Assembly (NCBI RefSeq): GCF_900156065.1
Contig: NZ_FTNF01000001.1
Location: 558,001 to 622,000, forward strand
Direction of reading: 5' to 3'
Source of the DNA: Micromonospora avicenniae
GTDB taxonomy: Bacteria; Actinomycetota; Actinomycetes; Mycobacteriales; Micromonosporaceae
Length of the DNA stretch: 64,000 nt
The notes beneath the pieces were generated by a model that worked only from the letters and a program-made list of their open reading frames with translations, did no database searches and had not been told where the DNA came from. Positions 27,376 to 36,524 of this stretch are shown here, one piece after another; within the stretch, counting starts at the first letter, position 1; each line of letters opens with the position of its first letter. Both the position numbers and the translations under genes were made by a program.

Positions 27376-28269
27376 TCAGCTGGTGCGGACGGGCAGACCG
27401 GCCGGGCCGGCGCCCCTGAGCGAGCCGGTCACCGTACGGTGGCTGAGCCAGAGGTAGCAGCGCACCCCCCGGTCGCCGACCCGCCACCGTCCCTCGCCCG
27501 GCGGGCGGACCACCACGCCGCTGCGGAACCGCAGCTCGGCGTCGTCGGGTACACCGACGAACCGGCCGAGCACCGAGCGGCACCCGGCGTAGAGGGGCAG
27601 CCAGTCCGCCTGTCGCGTCGGGTACGCGCCCTCCGGCGCCCGCCACACCCCGACGAACTCCGCGTCGTGGCGGGTGACGCAGTCGACCGGCACCAACCCC
27701 TGCACGCCCGCACCCTTGCCGCCCCGGGCCTGCTGGCAGCCCAGCCGCAGCGGATACGGGCCCTTCAGCGCGTCGCGGAGGCTGCCCGTACGGGTCACCA
27801 CGGTCGCGGCGGCCTCGACAGTGGTCAGCTCGGAGAGGTCGCACCGGTACCACCGGGAGCCGGCCGCCCAGCCCACCCCGGAGGGCACGGCCACGGAGAG
27901 TCTCAGTCGGCCGGCCCGCCAGTCGTCGCCCACGTACCCACTGGCCCGGGTGTCGCAGTCGGCGAAGGCGCCCCGCATGTCGGCGGAGCTGCCCGACGGC
28001 GGCGTCGGCGACGCCACCGGGAACGTGCCCACGTGCACGGTCTCCACCCGATGCGGCTCGGCGCAGTCGATCGGCTGGTACGCCGCCAGGGTCACCACAT
28101 CGGTGAAGTCGGCCGCCTGGCACATCCCGACGGCCGGGGTGAACGCCGCTGCGGGCGGCAGGGCGGGCCAGTCGTCGGTGAGATCGCCGTCGCCGTCACC
28201 TGTCCCGCAGCCTCCCAGCAGGACCGCCGCGGTGGCGACCGCGGACAGGACGGTCATCGAACGGCGCAT
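27376..28269 (-). CDS. Septum-formation-domain lipoprotein
   Basis: 297 aa. Signal peptide with lipobox LLGGC (Cys about 20). The body contains two copies of a Cys-containing motif around P-x-D-C (YQPIDCAEPHRVETVHVG and VPVDCVTRHDAEFVGVW), the hallmark of the actinobacterial septum formation family (PF13845-like), with further paired cysteines likely in disulfides. ATG 28269 has GGGGAGG upstream. It precedes nadB by 83 bp in the same direction. Precise role unknown. Confidence 0.82.
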   Translation of the reverse strand: MRRSMTVLSAVATAAVLLGGCGTGDGDGDLTDDWPALPPAAAFTPAVGMCQAADFTDVVTLAAYQPIDCAEPHRVETVHVGTFPVASPTPPSGSSADMRGAFADCDTRASGYVGDDWRAGRLRLSVAVPSGVGWAAGSRWYRCDLSELTTVEAAATVVTRTGSLRDALKGPYPLRLGCQQARGGKGAGVQGLVPVDCVTRHDAEFVGVWRAPEGAYPTRQADWLPLYAGCRSVLGRFVGVPDDAELRFRSGVVVRPPGEGRWRVGDRGVRCYLWLSHRTVTGSLRGAGPAGLPVRTS

Positions 28270-28392
28270 CGCGGCCTCCCCCAGGCACCGCCCGCCTCCC
28301 GGCAGGTGCGACAAGGGTAACCAGGAATGACCTTTCGGTGACAGACCGCATCGGCCGCCCGAACCGGTCGGGACGGCCCGCCTGCGGAACGG

Positions 28393-28815
28393 TCAGACCA
28401 CGGCGTACGGGTTCGGGACCGGGTCGCCGGCGGTGCCGGGGACGGCGGTCGACGGATCGGCCGTCAGGTCCACGATCCGGTTGTCCGCGTCCACGTGCAC
28501 CACCCGCGGCCGGTAGGTCCGCGCCTCGGCGTCGTCCATCTGCCCGTACGAGATGAGGATGACCAGGTCACCGGGGTGCACCAGGTGCGCCGCCGCGCCG
28601 TTGATGCCGATCACGCCGCTGCCCCGCTCGCCCGGGATCACGTACGTCTCCAGCCGGGCTCCGTTGGTGATGTCCACGATCGCCACCTGCTCACCCGGGA
28701 GCAGGTCGGCGGCGTCGAGCAGATCCTCGTCCACCGTGACCGAGCCGACGTAGTGCAGGTCCGCCTGGGTGACCGTAGCGCGGTGGATCTTCGACTTGAG
28801 CATGGTTCGCAGCAT
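28393..28815 (-). CDS. panD: Aspartate 1-decarboxylase (pyruvoyl enzyme)
   Basis: 140 aa. It makes beta-alanine for pantothenate. The self-cleavage site is Gly24-Ser25 in HYVGSVTVD, exactly the canonical position if translation starts at ATG 28815 ([13 protein letters not shown]), which decides the start against an 11-codon upstream extension. A C-terminal tail of about 20 residues beyond the catalytic core is typical of actinobacterial PanD. It follows panC by 29 bp. Confidence 0.97.
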   Translation of the reverse strand: MLRTMLKSKIHRATVTQADLHYVGSVTVDEDLLDAADLLPGEQVAIVDITNGARLETYVIPGERGSGVIGINGAAAHLVHPGDLVILISYGQMDDAEARTYRPRVVHVDADNRIVDLTADPSTAVPGTAGDPVPNPYAVV

Positions 28816-28844
28816 CGGGGTGGGCCTTTCGCGGAGCAGGGGGT

Positions 28845-29690
28845 TCAAGAACGGGGGGCGAGACGGATCGGCATGTTGTCGATCAGGCGAGTGCTGCCGA
28901 CCCAGGCGGCGATGAGCAGCCGTGCCGGGCCGTCCACCGGCCCCGGCTCCAGGTCCGGGTCGGTCAGCACCAGGTAGTCCAGCTGCGCGCCGGGGGTACC
29001 GGCGCCGAACGCCTGGTGCGCGGCGCTGAGCACCACGCCCGCGTCCCGCCCCTGCTCGGCGGCCTCGGCACCGGCACGCAGCGCGCCGGACAGGCTCAGC
29101 GCGGCGGCCCGCTCGGGCTCCGAGAGGTACCGGTTGCGGCTGGAGAGCGCGAGCCCGTCCGGTTCCCGTACGGTCGGCACGCCGAGCACCTGCACCGGCA
29201 CGCCCAGATCGCGGACCATCCGCCGGATCAGGGTCAGCTGCTGGTAGTCCTTCTCGCCGAAGAAGGCCAGGTCGGGCCGGGTGAGCTGGAACAGCTTCAG
29301 CACCACGGTGAGTACCCCGTGGAAGAAGCCGGGGCGGCTCTGCCCCTCCAACTCCGCACCGAGGCTGCCCGGGTCGACCCGGACCCGGGGCTCACCGCCC
29401 GGGTAGATCTCCTCCCGGCTCGGTGCGAAGACCACGTCCGCCCCGGCTCGCCGGCAGACCTCCAGATCGGCGGCGAGCGTACGCGGATAGCGGTCGAAGT
29501 CCTCGTTCGGGCCGAACTGCAGCGGGTTCACGAAGATCGTCACCAGCACGTGGTCGGCCTGCTCCCGGGCCGCGCGCAGCAGCGTCTCGTGCCCCTCGTG
29601 CAGGGCACCCATGGTCATCACCACGCCGACCGTGCCGGTCAGCCCGGCGCGCGCCTTCGCGAGCTCCTCGCGGGTCGTCACCAGTTCCAT
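28845..29690 (-). CDS. panC: Pantothenate synthetase (pantoate-beta-alanine ligase)
   Basis: 281 aa. It joins pantoate to beta-alanine using ATP. Nucleotidyltransferase motifs: [14 protein letters not shown] (HIGH-like), [23 protein letters not shown] and [10 protein letters not shown] (KMSKS-equivalent). ATG 29690 has GGGAGGTGG 7 nt upstream. Part of a DUF2520-panC-panD run. Confidence 0.97.
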   Translation of the reverse strand: MELVTTREELAKARAGLTGTVGVVMTMGALHEGHETLLRAAREQADHVLVTIFVNPLQFGPNEDFDRYPRTLAADLEVCRRAGADVVFAPSREEIYPGGEPRVRVDPGSLGAELEGQSRPGFFHGVLTVVLKLFQLTRPDLAFFGEKDYQQLTLIRRMVRDLGVPVQVLGVPTVREPDGLALSSRNRYLSEPERAAALSLSGALRAGAEAAEQGRDAGVVLSAAHQAFGAGTPGAQLDYLVLTDPDLEPGPVDGPARLLIAAWVGSTRLIDNMPIRLAPRS

Positions 29691-29751
29691 GCGGCGGCCA
29701 CCTCCCGGATCCTCGTCAGCGTGCACACGCCCCCCGCCATTCCCCGGACCG

Positions 29752-30717
29752 TCACCTGGCCACCTGCCCCTGGGTGTCGGCGAGCACACCGAGCAGCGAC
29801 GCCGCGTCGGCCGGGGCCAGCCGGCCGCTGGCGATGGCCCGGTCAGCGGTACGCCGAGCCAGGGCCAGGTAAGGGGCCACCGACTCGGGCGCGGTGGCGG
29901 CGAGTCGGGCGAGATGCCGCTCGACGGTGCCGGCGTCGCCGCGGGAGACCGGACCGGTCAGCGCTTCGTCGCCGTAGTGCAGGGCGTTCTCCAGGGCGGC
30001 CCGCAGCAGCGGGGCGAGCACCTTCTCCGGCTGGGTCACCCCGGCGTCACGTAGCCGGTCGGCCGCCTCGTTGACCAGGGTCACCAGATGGTTGGCGCCG
30101 TGCGCCAGGGCCGCGTGGTAGAGCGGGCGGTCCGTCTCCCCGACCCACTCCGGCACACCACCGAGATCGGCGACCAGCCGTGCCGCCAGCGGCCGAAGGT
30201 CGGTGGGAGCGGTCACCCCGTACGAGATGCCGGCGAGCCGGCCGAGGTCCTCCGGCGTACCGGTGAAGGTCATCGCCGGGTGCAGGGCGAGCGGCCGGGC
30301 ACCGACCGCGGCGGCCGGGTCGAGCACGGCCAGCCCGTGCGCACCCGAGGTGTGCGCGACCACCTGCCCGGGGTGGAGCAGGCCACCGTCGGCCAGGGTG
30401 GCGACCACGCACGCGAGCGAGTCGTCCGGCACCGCGATCAGCAGCAGGTCGGTGGCGGCTCGGGCCACCTCGGCGGCGGAGCCGGGTGCCACGCCGGGCA
30501 GCAGCGCGAGCCGGTTGCGGTTCACCCCGGACCCGCCGGTGGCGGCGACCACCCGGTGCCCGGCGGCGGAGAGTGCGGCGCCCAGGACGGCGCCGACGCG
30601 GCCGGCGCCGATGACGCCGACGGTGAGGCTGCGCGGAAAGACGCCCGGACGGGCGGAGCCCACGGTGGCGGCGGCCTGCCTGGGGGCGGCCGGGCGTGGG
30701 CGCAGCGGTGCGCTCAT
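29752..30717 (-). CDS. Rossmann-fold DUF2520 dehydrogenase-like protein
   Basis: 321 aa. N-terminal NAD(P)-binding domain with [14 protein letters not shown] (about 32-45) and C-terminal DUF2520-like helical domain containing HPAMTFTGT and [17 protein letters not shown] segments. The family is found next to panC in actinobacteria. A role as ketopantoate reductase substitute has been suggested by context for such proteins, but the sequence does not prove it. The start may be ATG 30717; GAGGAC lies rather far upstream. Confidence 0.85.
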   Translation of the reverse strand: MSAPLRPRPAAPRQAAATVGSARPGVFPRSLTVGVIGAGRVGAVLGAALSAAGHRVVAATGGSGVNRNRLALLPGVAPGSAAEVARAATDLLLIAVPDDSLACVVATLADGGLLHPGQVVAHTSGAHGLAVLDPAAAVGARPLALHPAMTFTGTPEDLGRLAGISYGVTAPTDLRPLAARLVADLGGVPEWVGETDRPLYHAALAHGANHLVTLVNEAADRLRDAGVTQPEKVLAPLLRAALENALHYGDEALTGPVSRGDAGTVERHLARLAATAPESVAPYLALARRTADRAIASGRLAPADAASLLGVLADTQGQVAR

Positions 30718-30921
30718 GGCGATGATCCAGTCCTCGAGTGGGGTACCGGTCGATCGCAAGTATGCGCCCGGGCGACGGTATCGAAACCCCTGATGTGAAA
30801 ACCTTCACCACCCCGGGCCGGCCTGTCGGGCGGGACCTGCCACGGCGGGGACGAGGCGCCGTCTCATGCCAGGTGACCGTAGGGTCGGCACGGTGACGGG
30901 CCCTGACCGAGGAACGAACTG

Positions 30922-32370
30922 ATGCCGATCCGCTGGCGCGACGCGATGGACCGGGCGCTCTACGGCCCGGGCGGCTTCTTCGTCTCCGGGTCCGGCCCCG
31001 TCGACCACTTCCGGACCTCGGTGCACGCGTCCCCGGCGTTCGCCACCGCACTGCTCCGGGTCGTCGAACAGGTCGACGCGGCGCTCAACCACCCGGACCG
31101 GTTGGACGTGGTCGACGTGGGTGCCGGTCGCGGAGAGCTGCTACGGGCTCTCGCGGGGTTGGCCGCCGGGTCCGGTTCGAGGGGGCGTGCCGGGTCCGCT
31201 CCGGCGGCGGGTGCCGGGTCGGGGGTTTCCGGGGAGCCCACCCGCTCCGGGCGGTCAGGCTTGATCCCTCCGCGGGTGGGCTCCCCGGAAACCCTGACTT
31301 CCGCGGCCGCCGTCCGTCCCGCGCCGCCACAATCCGGATCCGGATCCGGGGCACGGCCCGCCGAGCCGGCATCCTCCGCCGTGGTTCCGCTGGCCGAGCG
31401 GGTACGGTTCACCGCCGTCGAACTCGCGCCTCGCCCCGAAGACCTCCCTCCGGAGATCAACTGGGTCGACCGGATCCCGGCCGGGATCACCGGGCTGCTC
31501 CTGGCCACCGAGTGGCTGGACAACGTGCCGCTGGACATCGCCGTGCACGGGTCCGGCGGGTGGCGGTATCTGCTGGTCGATCCCGCCTCGGGTGCAGAGC
31601 TTGTGGGTGGCCCGGTCGGTCCGGAGGACGCCGAATGGCTGGCGACGTGGTGGCCGGTACCCGGCGACGTCGCCGACGAGGTGGGCTTGCTGCCGGGAAC
31701 CCTTACGGACGGTCCAGGAACGACCGGGTCGGGTTTCCGGGCAGCCCGGCCGGCGGAGGGATCAAGCCTGACCGCCCGGAACCGGTCGGGCTGCCCGGAA
31801 ACCCCCACGGCGACCAGCGCCGAACCGAGCGAGTCGGGCTGCCCGGAAACCCCCACGGCGACCAGCGCCGAACCGAGCGAATCGGACTGCCCTGACGCCG
31901 CCACGGGCGCGAGGGCCGAGATCGGACGGACCAGGGACGAAGCCTGGGCAGAGGCGGTGCGCCACGTCGACCGGGGGCTGGCGTTGGCCGTGGACTACGG
32001 ACACCTGACGGCGGAGCGGCCGGTGGGCGGGACGCTGACCGGCTACCGGGGCGGGCGACAGGTGACACCGGTGCCGGACGGATCCTGCGACGTCACCGCG
32101 CACGTCGCCATGGACTCCGTCGCCTCCGCCGGTGAGCGGGTCGCGCGGTGCGCGTACTCCTTGTCGTCGCAGCGGGAGGCGCTGCGCGCGCTCGGGGCCG
32201 ACGGCGGCCGACCGCCGCTGACGTTGGCCGCCACCGACCCGGCCGGGTACGTGCGGGCGCTCGCCGCGGCGTCCACGGTGGCCGAGCTGACCGACCCGGC
32301 CGGCCTGGGCGGGCATCGGTGGCTGTGGCAACCGGTCGACGTGGCGTTCGACCCGGGCGTGGCACGATGA
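30922..32370 (+). CDS. MidA/NDUFAF7-type protein arginine methyltransferase with repeat-derived insertions
   Basis: 482 aa; the family is usually near 380-400. Class I SAM fold: motif [16 protein letters not shown] (about 60-74), [11 protein letters not shown] (about 195-205), and the C-terminal QREALRALG and [14 protein letters not shown] segments typical of PF02636. Two low-complexity insertions (about residues 77-152 and 256-333) interrupt the fold. Both contain palindromic DNA elements, and the second also a 48-bp tandem repeat, all in frame. ATG has GAGGAA 7 nt upstream. The next gene is nuoD, whose product is the known substrate class of NDUFAF7. Confidence 0.87.
   Translation: MPIRWRDAMDRALYGPGGFFVSGSGPVDHFRTSVHASPAFATALLRVVEQVDAALNHPDRLDVVDVGAGRGELLRALAGLAAGSGSRGRAGSAPAAGAGSGVSGEPTRSGRSGLIPPRVGSPETLTSAAAVRPAPPQSGSGSGARPAEPASSAVVPLAERVRFTAVELAPRPEDLPPEINWVDRIPAGITGLLLATEWLDNVPLDIAVHGSGGWRYLLVDPASGAELVGGPVGPEDAEWLATWWPVPGDVADEVGLLPGTLTDGPGTTGSGFRAARPAEGSSLTARNRSGCPETPTATSAEPSESGCPETPTATSAEPSESDCPDAATGARAEIGRTRDEAWAEAVRHVDRGLALAVDYGHLTAERPVGGTLTGYRGGRQVTPVPDGSCDVTAHVAMDSVASAGERVARCAYSLSSQREALRALGADGGRPPLTLAATDPAGYVRALAAASTVAELTDPAGLGGHRWLWQPVDVAFDPGVAR
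31223..31294 (+). repeat. Palindromic element A inside the midA-like gene
   Basis: Perfect 23-bp inverted repeat (31223-31245 and 31272-31294) around a 26-nt loop (31246-31271). The loop is the exact reverse complement of 31755-31780 in element B. Confidence 0.9.
31731..31804 (-). repeat. Palindromic element B inside the midA-like gene
   Basis: Perfect 18-bp arms (31731-31748 and 31787-31804), extendable by four pairs after one mismatch. The loop contains the 26-nt core of element A in inverted orientation (31755-31780). Confidence 0.9.
31785..31880 (+). repeat. Two exact 48-bp tandem copies in the midA-like gene
   Basis: 31785-31832 and 31833-31880 are identical. The unit includes most of the right arm of element B and encodes 16 residues, [16 protein letters not shown], twice in frame. 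A degenerate third copy follows. Confidence 0.92.
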
Positions 32371-32375
32371 CGGGC

Positions 32376-33554
32376 ATGACCACCGACGCCGGGGACCTCC
32401 GCGAGCTGACCGTCGGCACCGGGGCCGGCCTGGTGGCGGGCACCGGCGGTGAGCAGCTCGGCACCGACATGGTGCTCAACATCGGCCCGCAGCACCCGTC
32501 CACCCACGGTGTGCTGCGGCTGAAGCTGGTGCTCGACGGTGAGCGGGTGGTGTCGGCCGAGCCGATCGTCGGCTACATGCACCGGGGCGCGGAGAAGCTC
32601 TTCGAGGTACGCGACTACCGGCAGATCATCGTGCTGGCCAACCGGCACGACTGGCTGTCGGCGTTCTCCAACGAGCTGGGCGTGGTGCTCGCGGTCGAAC
32701 GGTTGATGGGGCTCGAGGTGCCCGAGCGGGCGACCTGGCTGCGGATGGCCCTCGCCGAACTGAACCGGGTGCTGAACCACCTGATGTTCCTCGGCTCCTA
32801 CCCGCTGGAGATCGGCGCGATCACGCCGATGTTCTACGCCTTCCGCGAGCGGGAGACGCTCCAGGCGGTGATGGAGGAGGTCTCCGGCGGCCGGATCCAC
32901 TACATGTTCAACCGGGTCGGCGGGCTGAAGGAGGAAGTGCCGTCCGGCTGGACCGGCCGGGCGCGGGCCGCGATCGGCGAGGTACGCCGGCGTCTGCCCG
33001 ACCTGGACCACCTGATCCGGCGCAACGAGATCTTCCTGGCCCGTACCGTCGGTGTCGGAGTGCTCTCCAGGGAGGACGCCGCGGCGTTCGGGGCGTCCGG
33101 CCCGGTCGCCCGCGCCTCCGGCCTCGACCTGGACCTACGTCGGGACGAGCCCTACCTCGCGTACGACGAGTTGGACGTCCCGGTGGTGACCAAGACCGCC
33201 GGGGACTGCCATGCCCGGTTCGAGGTTCTGCTCGACCAGGTGTACGTCTCGCTCGACCTCGCCGAGCAATGCCTGGACCGGGTCGACCGGCTCACCGGAC
33301 CGGTGAACACGCGGCTGCCGAAGGTGGTCAAGGCCCCCGAGGGGCACACGTACGCGTGGACCGAGAACCCGCTCGGCATCAACGGCTACTACCTGGTCTC
33401 GCGGGGCGAGAAGACGCCGTGGCGGCTCAAGCTGCGCACCGCGTCGTACGCCAACGTGCAGGCGCTCGCGACGCTGCTGCCGGGCTGCCTGGTGCCGGAC
33501 CTGATCGCGATCCTCGGCTCGATGTTCTTCGTGGTCGGCGACATCGACAAGTAG
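32376..33554 (+). CDS. nuoD: NADH-quinone oxidoreductase subunit D, solitary copy
   Basis: 392 aa, full length. NuoD/NDUFS2 is the 49-kDa subunit of complex I that forms part of the quinone site. Conserved [15 protein letters not shown] (about 35-49), [10 protein letters not shown] (66-75), the C-terminal [12 protein letters not shown] and the final [18 protein letters not shown]. Arg70 in MHRG aligns with the arginine of mitochondrial NDUFS2 methylated by NDUFAF7. ATG 32367, overlapping the midA stop (ATGA), is an alternative start. No other nuo gene is nearby. Confidence 0.93.
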   Translation: MTTDAGDLRELTVGTGAGLVAGTGGEQLGTDMVLNIGPQHPSTHGVLRLKLVLDGERVVSAEPIVGYMHRGAEKLFEVRDYRQIIVLANRHDWLSAFSNELGVVLAVERLMGLEVPERATWLRMALAELNRVLNHLMFLGSYPLEIGAITPMFYAFRERETLQAVMEEVSGGRIHYMFNRVGGLKEEVPSGWTGRARAAIGEVRRRLPDLDHLIRRNEIFLARTVGVGVLSREDAAAFGASGPVARASGLDLDLRRDEPYLAYDELDVPVVTKTAGDCHARFEVLLDQVYVSLDLAEQCLDRVDRLTGPVNTRLPKVVKAPEGHTYAWTENPLGINGYYLVSRGEKTPWRLKLRTASYANVQALATLLPGCLVPDLIAILGSMFFVVGDIDK

Positions 33555-33574
33555 GTCGGGCCGGGCGGCGCCGG

Positions 33575-35101
33575 TCAGCGCCAGCGGGAACCGCCGCCAC
33601 GGGGTCCGTCGTCGCGGGGCGGGTAGTCGTACGCGTCGTCGTCGACCCGCGCGCGGCGGCCGACCCGCTCCGGCTCGGCGTCGACCGGCCCGCGCTGGCG
33701 CGGCGGGCGCCACTCGTCGGGCACGGGCACCCCGCCGGCGGGCAGCGCCCGCTCCTCCGGCTCGACCCAGTTGCCCCGGCGGCCCTCGTCGTACCCGCGT
33801 TGCGGCTCGTCCCGGCGGACCGCCGCCCAGCGGTCGGCGACCCGGTACTCACTGCCGGTCGCGTCCGCGTGCACCTCGGCCCGCCGCTCGCCCATCCGCA
33901 CCTCCCGGCCCCGGTCGTCGTCCCGGACCGACGCCCAGCGGTCACCGGCGCGCATCTGCGACCAGTACTGTCCGGCGTCGTCGACCTGCGCCGGCCGGTC
34001 CGGCTCCGCCCGGTCCCACTGGTCGTCCGGGGCCGACCAGCCCCGCTCGTCCCGCCGGCCGGCGCGCGGATCGTCCCAACCGGTCTCGCCGCGTGGACCG
34101 CCCGCACCTGCCCACGGGTGCTCGTCATCGGACCGGGAGCGCTCGTCCGAGCCGCCGTACCCGGACCAGGACCGCTCCTGCGGGCGGTGCTCCTCGGGGG
34201 TGCCCCACTGTCGCTCGTCGGCCGGCGGCGACCAGCCGCCCGAGTAACCGCCGCCGTAACGCCCGCCGGGCGACTCCGCCGGGCCACCGTCCACGATCGT
34301 GTGCCGGGTGGTCACGTGCACCGTCTCGGTGTGCCGGACCACGCCCATCTGCCGGGGCTCCGGCCGGCCGTCCTGCTCACCCGGGCGGGGCCCGGCTCCA
34401 TAGACGCCGGCCGCGGCGGCACCCGTACGCTCCCCGCCGTACCCGGCGGCACCCGTACGCTCCCCGGCGGATCCGGCTCGCGCGCCGTAGGTGCTGGGGG
34501 CCGGCCACTCCGGCTCGGGGTTCGGAAGGTCGGTGCCGTGCCGGCCCGACGCCGAACGGGGGGCCGGCTCCTCGTCGTCCGCCCACCGGGACCGGCTCTC
34601 CTCCCGGGGCGCCCGAGCCCGGCCGGCCGGCACATCCTCCTCCGGCTCGGCGACCGGCACCCGCGCCCGACCTGACCCGACCGGCTCCTCGGCACCGCCG
34701 ACAGCGGCACCGCCGACCGCGGCACCGGCGAGGGCGGCACCGGTGGCTTCGAGCCTCCGGTGCACCGCGGCCACCGCCTCCTGAGCCCGCTGGGCCTGGT
34801 CGAGGGCCTGGTTGCCGCGCTGGGCGGCGGCGACGATCTCGCCACGCAACTCACGGCGGAGCTGGTCCATCTCGTCGAAGACCTCCGCCAGGCGGTCCTG
34901 ACCGCTCTCACCGTCGGATCGAAGCGCGATCGACAGGCCGATCAGCACCACGGCCACGATCGCGAGCACCGCCGCGAAACGCAGCGGCCCGTTGCCGTCG
35001 GCGACCAGCAGGATCAGCGCTGCCACCGGCGCCAGTCCCACGCCGATCCAGAACAGGGTCGTCAGGAGGGAGCGGCTGCGCATGGCTTCGGGGGCCGGCA
35101 T
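33575..35101 (-). CDS. Two-helix membrane protein with coiled coil and long charged tail
   Basis: 508 aa, unknown. Two hydrophobic segments form a hairpin (about 12-33 and 40-60), followed by a coiled coil (about 65-118, DRLAEVFDEMDQLRRELRGE onward), an Ala/Gly/Val-rich stretch, then about 350 residues rich in Arg, Asp, Glu, Gly, Trp and Pro with repeated D-R-W-A-x-V-R-type units. The tail is probably disordered and cytoplasmic. TAGGCT 8 nt before the ATG suggests leaderless expression. Converges with nuoD (20 bp between stops). Confidence 0.75.
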   Translation of the reverse strand: MPAPEAMRSRSLLTTLFWIGVGLAPVAALILLVADGNGPLRFAAVLAIVAVVLIGLSIALRSDGESGQDRLAEVFDEMDQLRRELRGEIVAAAQRGNQALDQAQRAQEAVAAVHRRLEATGAALAGAAVGGAAVGGAEEPVGSGRARVPVAEPEEDVPAGRARAPREESRSRWADDEEPAPRSASGRHGTDLPNPEPEWPAPSTYGARAGSAGERTGAAGYGGERTGAAAAGVYGAGPRPGEQDGRPEPRQMGVVRHTETVHVTTRHTIVDGGPAESPGGRYGGGYSGGWSPPADERQWGTPEEHRPQERSWSGYGGSDERSRSDDEHPWAGAGGPRGETGWDDPRAGRRDERGWSAPDDQWDRAEPDRPAQVDDAGQYWSQMRAGDRWASVRDDDRGREVRMGERRAEVHADATGSEYRVADRWAAVRRDEPQRGYDEGRRGNWVEPEERALPAGGVPVPDEWRPPRQRGPVDAEPERVGRRARVDDDAYDYPPRDDGPRGGGSRWR

Positions 35102-35109
35102 GGCTGTGC

Positions 35110-35115
35110 AGCCTA
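35110..35115 (-). promoter_or_regulatory. -10 box TAGGCT of the coiled-coil membrane protein gene
   Basis: Minus-strand TAGGCT with an 8-nt spacer to the ATG at 35101; no ribosome site. Confidence 0.4.
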
Positions 35116-35179
35116 CCGAGAGCCGGCTTCAGGTGGGAACGGGCCCGGGACTCCGCACCCGTCACCGCGGCGGGCCCGG

Positions 35180-35220
35180 AAAAAGTGCCGGCCCGACCGG
35201 CCGAAGCCGATCGGGCCGGC
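35180..35220 (-). terminator. Rho-independent terminator of the osmoprotectant-binding protein gene
   Basis: 10-bp perfect stem (35187-35196 and 35211-35220), followed on the minus strand by five T (35180-35184). Confidence 0.85.
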
Positions 35221-35232
35221 CCGATGGACAGG

Positions 35233-36237
35233 TCAGCTGGTGGCCAACGCCGCGTCCGAGGAGAGGACGAGGCCCACGCTGGCGCTGCCGGTCTTCAGGG
35301 CGTTCTTGGTCTGCGGGCCACCGGCGTCCAGCGAGCTGAAGGAGCCCGCCTGGAAGTTGTAGACCTGGACCAGGCCGGCCTGGCAGGTGACCCGCTGCGG
35401 GCACTCCGGCGGACCGGCCAGCACCGTCGCCTGACCGGAGCACTTGCCGGCCAGCTCGGAGAGGGTACGGACGCCGTACTTGTCGGAGAACGCCTTGGTG
35501 ACCGCGAAGGCGTTCTGGTCCTGGGCTGCCGACGGCTTGCCGAAGGTGATGCCCACCTTGTCGCCGGCCGCCCGCAGCGCGGTCACGGTCTTGTCGAGGT
35601 CCGGCGAGGCGACCGGCTTGGCGCCTGACCCGTTGGCCTTGGTGTTGAGGAACTCGGCCATGCTCGCGGCGTACTCCGGGACGACCTGGATCTCGCCCTT
35701 CTCCAGGGCGGGCTCGTAGAGCTCCCGGCTGCCGATCTGCTGCACGCGGACCTGGTAGCCGGCGGCGGTGAGCGCGATCCGGTAGAGCTCCGCGAGCGTC
35801 TCGCTCTCGCTGAAGTTGGCGGCGCCGACCACGAGCTGGCCGCCCGGGCCCTTGGCGATACCCGCGGTGAGGTTGTTCGCCGAGGCGAACTCCTCCGCCG
35901 CCGTCTTCGGGGTCTTCCGGTCGACGTCGACCGCCTTGTTGAGCTGGACGAGCTTCGGCGTGTCCAGCGCGCCCGAGACCTTGTCGAGCGCGGCGAGCAG
36001 CTGCGGGTTCGCCGCGTCGGCGTTGACGGCCGGGATGACGTTGTCGCTGTTCTGCTGCTTCTTGTCGTCGGCGAGGACCATCAGCTGGTCACCCGCGACG
36101 GGGGCGCAGCCCGCGCCGCTCGCCTGCTGCTCCGGGGTGTCGGTGCCGGACGAGCCGGCGCCACCGCAGCCGCTCAGGAGCCCGGCCGCGGTGAGAGCCG
36201 CGGCCGCGCCGACGGCCAGTCGAATACGTGCGTGCAT
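35233..36237 (-). CDS. Osmoprotectant (glycine betaine/choline-type) ABC transporter binding lipoprotein
   Basis: 334 aa. ATG 36237 with GGAAGGCGGG upstream; lipobox LLSGC (Cys about 25). The OpuAC-like domain has the characteristic VVGAANFSESETLAELY (ligand-site start), VQQIGSRELYEPALEKGEIQVVPEYAAS and a late PPECPQRVTCQAGLVQVY loop with paired cysteines. It delivers quaternary ammonium solutes to the permeases encoded upstream. It lies 287 bp from the permease pair, so it may have its own promoter. Confidence 0.9.
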   Translation of the reverse strand: MHARIRLAVGAAAALTAAGLLSGCGGAGSSGTDTPEQQASGAGCAPVAGDQLMVLADDKKQQNSDNVIPAVNADAANPQLLAALDKVSGALDTPKLVQLNKAVDVDRKTPKTAAEEFASANNLTAGIAKGPGGQLVVGAANFSESETLAELYRIALTAAGYQVRVQQIGSRELYEPALEKGEIQVVPEYAASMAEFLNTKANGSGAKPVASPDLDKTVTALRAAGDKVGITFGKPSAAQDQNAFAVTKAFSDKYGVRTLSELAGKCSGQATVLAGPPECPQRVTCQAGLVQVYNFQAGSFSSLDAGGPQTKNALKTGSASVGLVLSSDAALATS

Positions 36238-36524
36238 GTACTGCCCGCCTTCCGTGTCCCGGCGCGACCCTTCCGGGCCGGCCGCGTGTCCGACGGGCGA
36301 TCGTTCCGATGCCCGCGATTCCACCCAACATCCTCCGGCCGGGTACGACAACCGGACGGGACGTTCGTCACCTGATCGTCACCGCCGGGCCGGCGCCGGG
36401 CGGCATCCGGGCGTTCGGCGGCGTGAGTCACGCCACAGAAGATTGGTTGGCCCCTACGGTCGCCGGGTACGGCTCGCCCGCGGTACGGCGCCTCGTCGTC
36501 CGCCCTTCGTCGGGTGCGGGTGGG
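36238..36524. promoter_or_regulatory. Intergenic region upstream of the binding-protein gene with a 7-bp palindrome
   Basis: 287 bp. Contains GGCGTGA-G-TCACGCC (36420-36434), a perfect 7-bp inverted repeat that could be an operator for osmotic or nutritional control. No promoter hexamers are convincing. Confidence 0.3.

Noticed and set aside
25598..28123. 841-aa reading of nadB including a long N-terminal extension
   Set aside because: The first 277 codons overlap the lipoprotein gene in another frame and lack FAD-enzyme similarity; nadB starts at 27292.
31223..31294. Transcription terminator within the midA-like gene
   Set aside because: Although the 23-bp arms could form a terminator, the 26-nt loop, lack of a T run and a related second copy argue for a repeat element; the frame continues through it.
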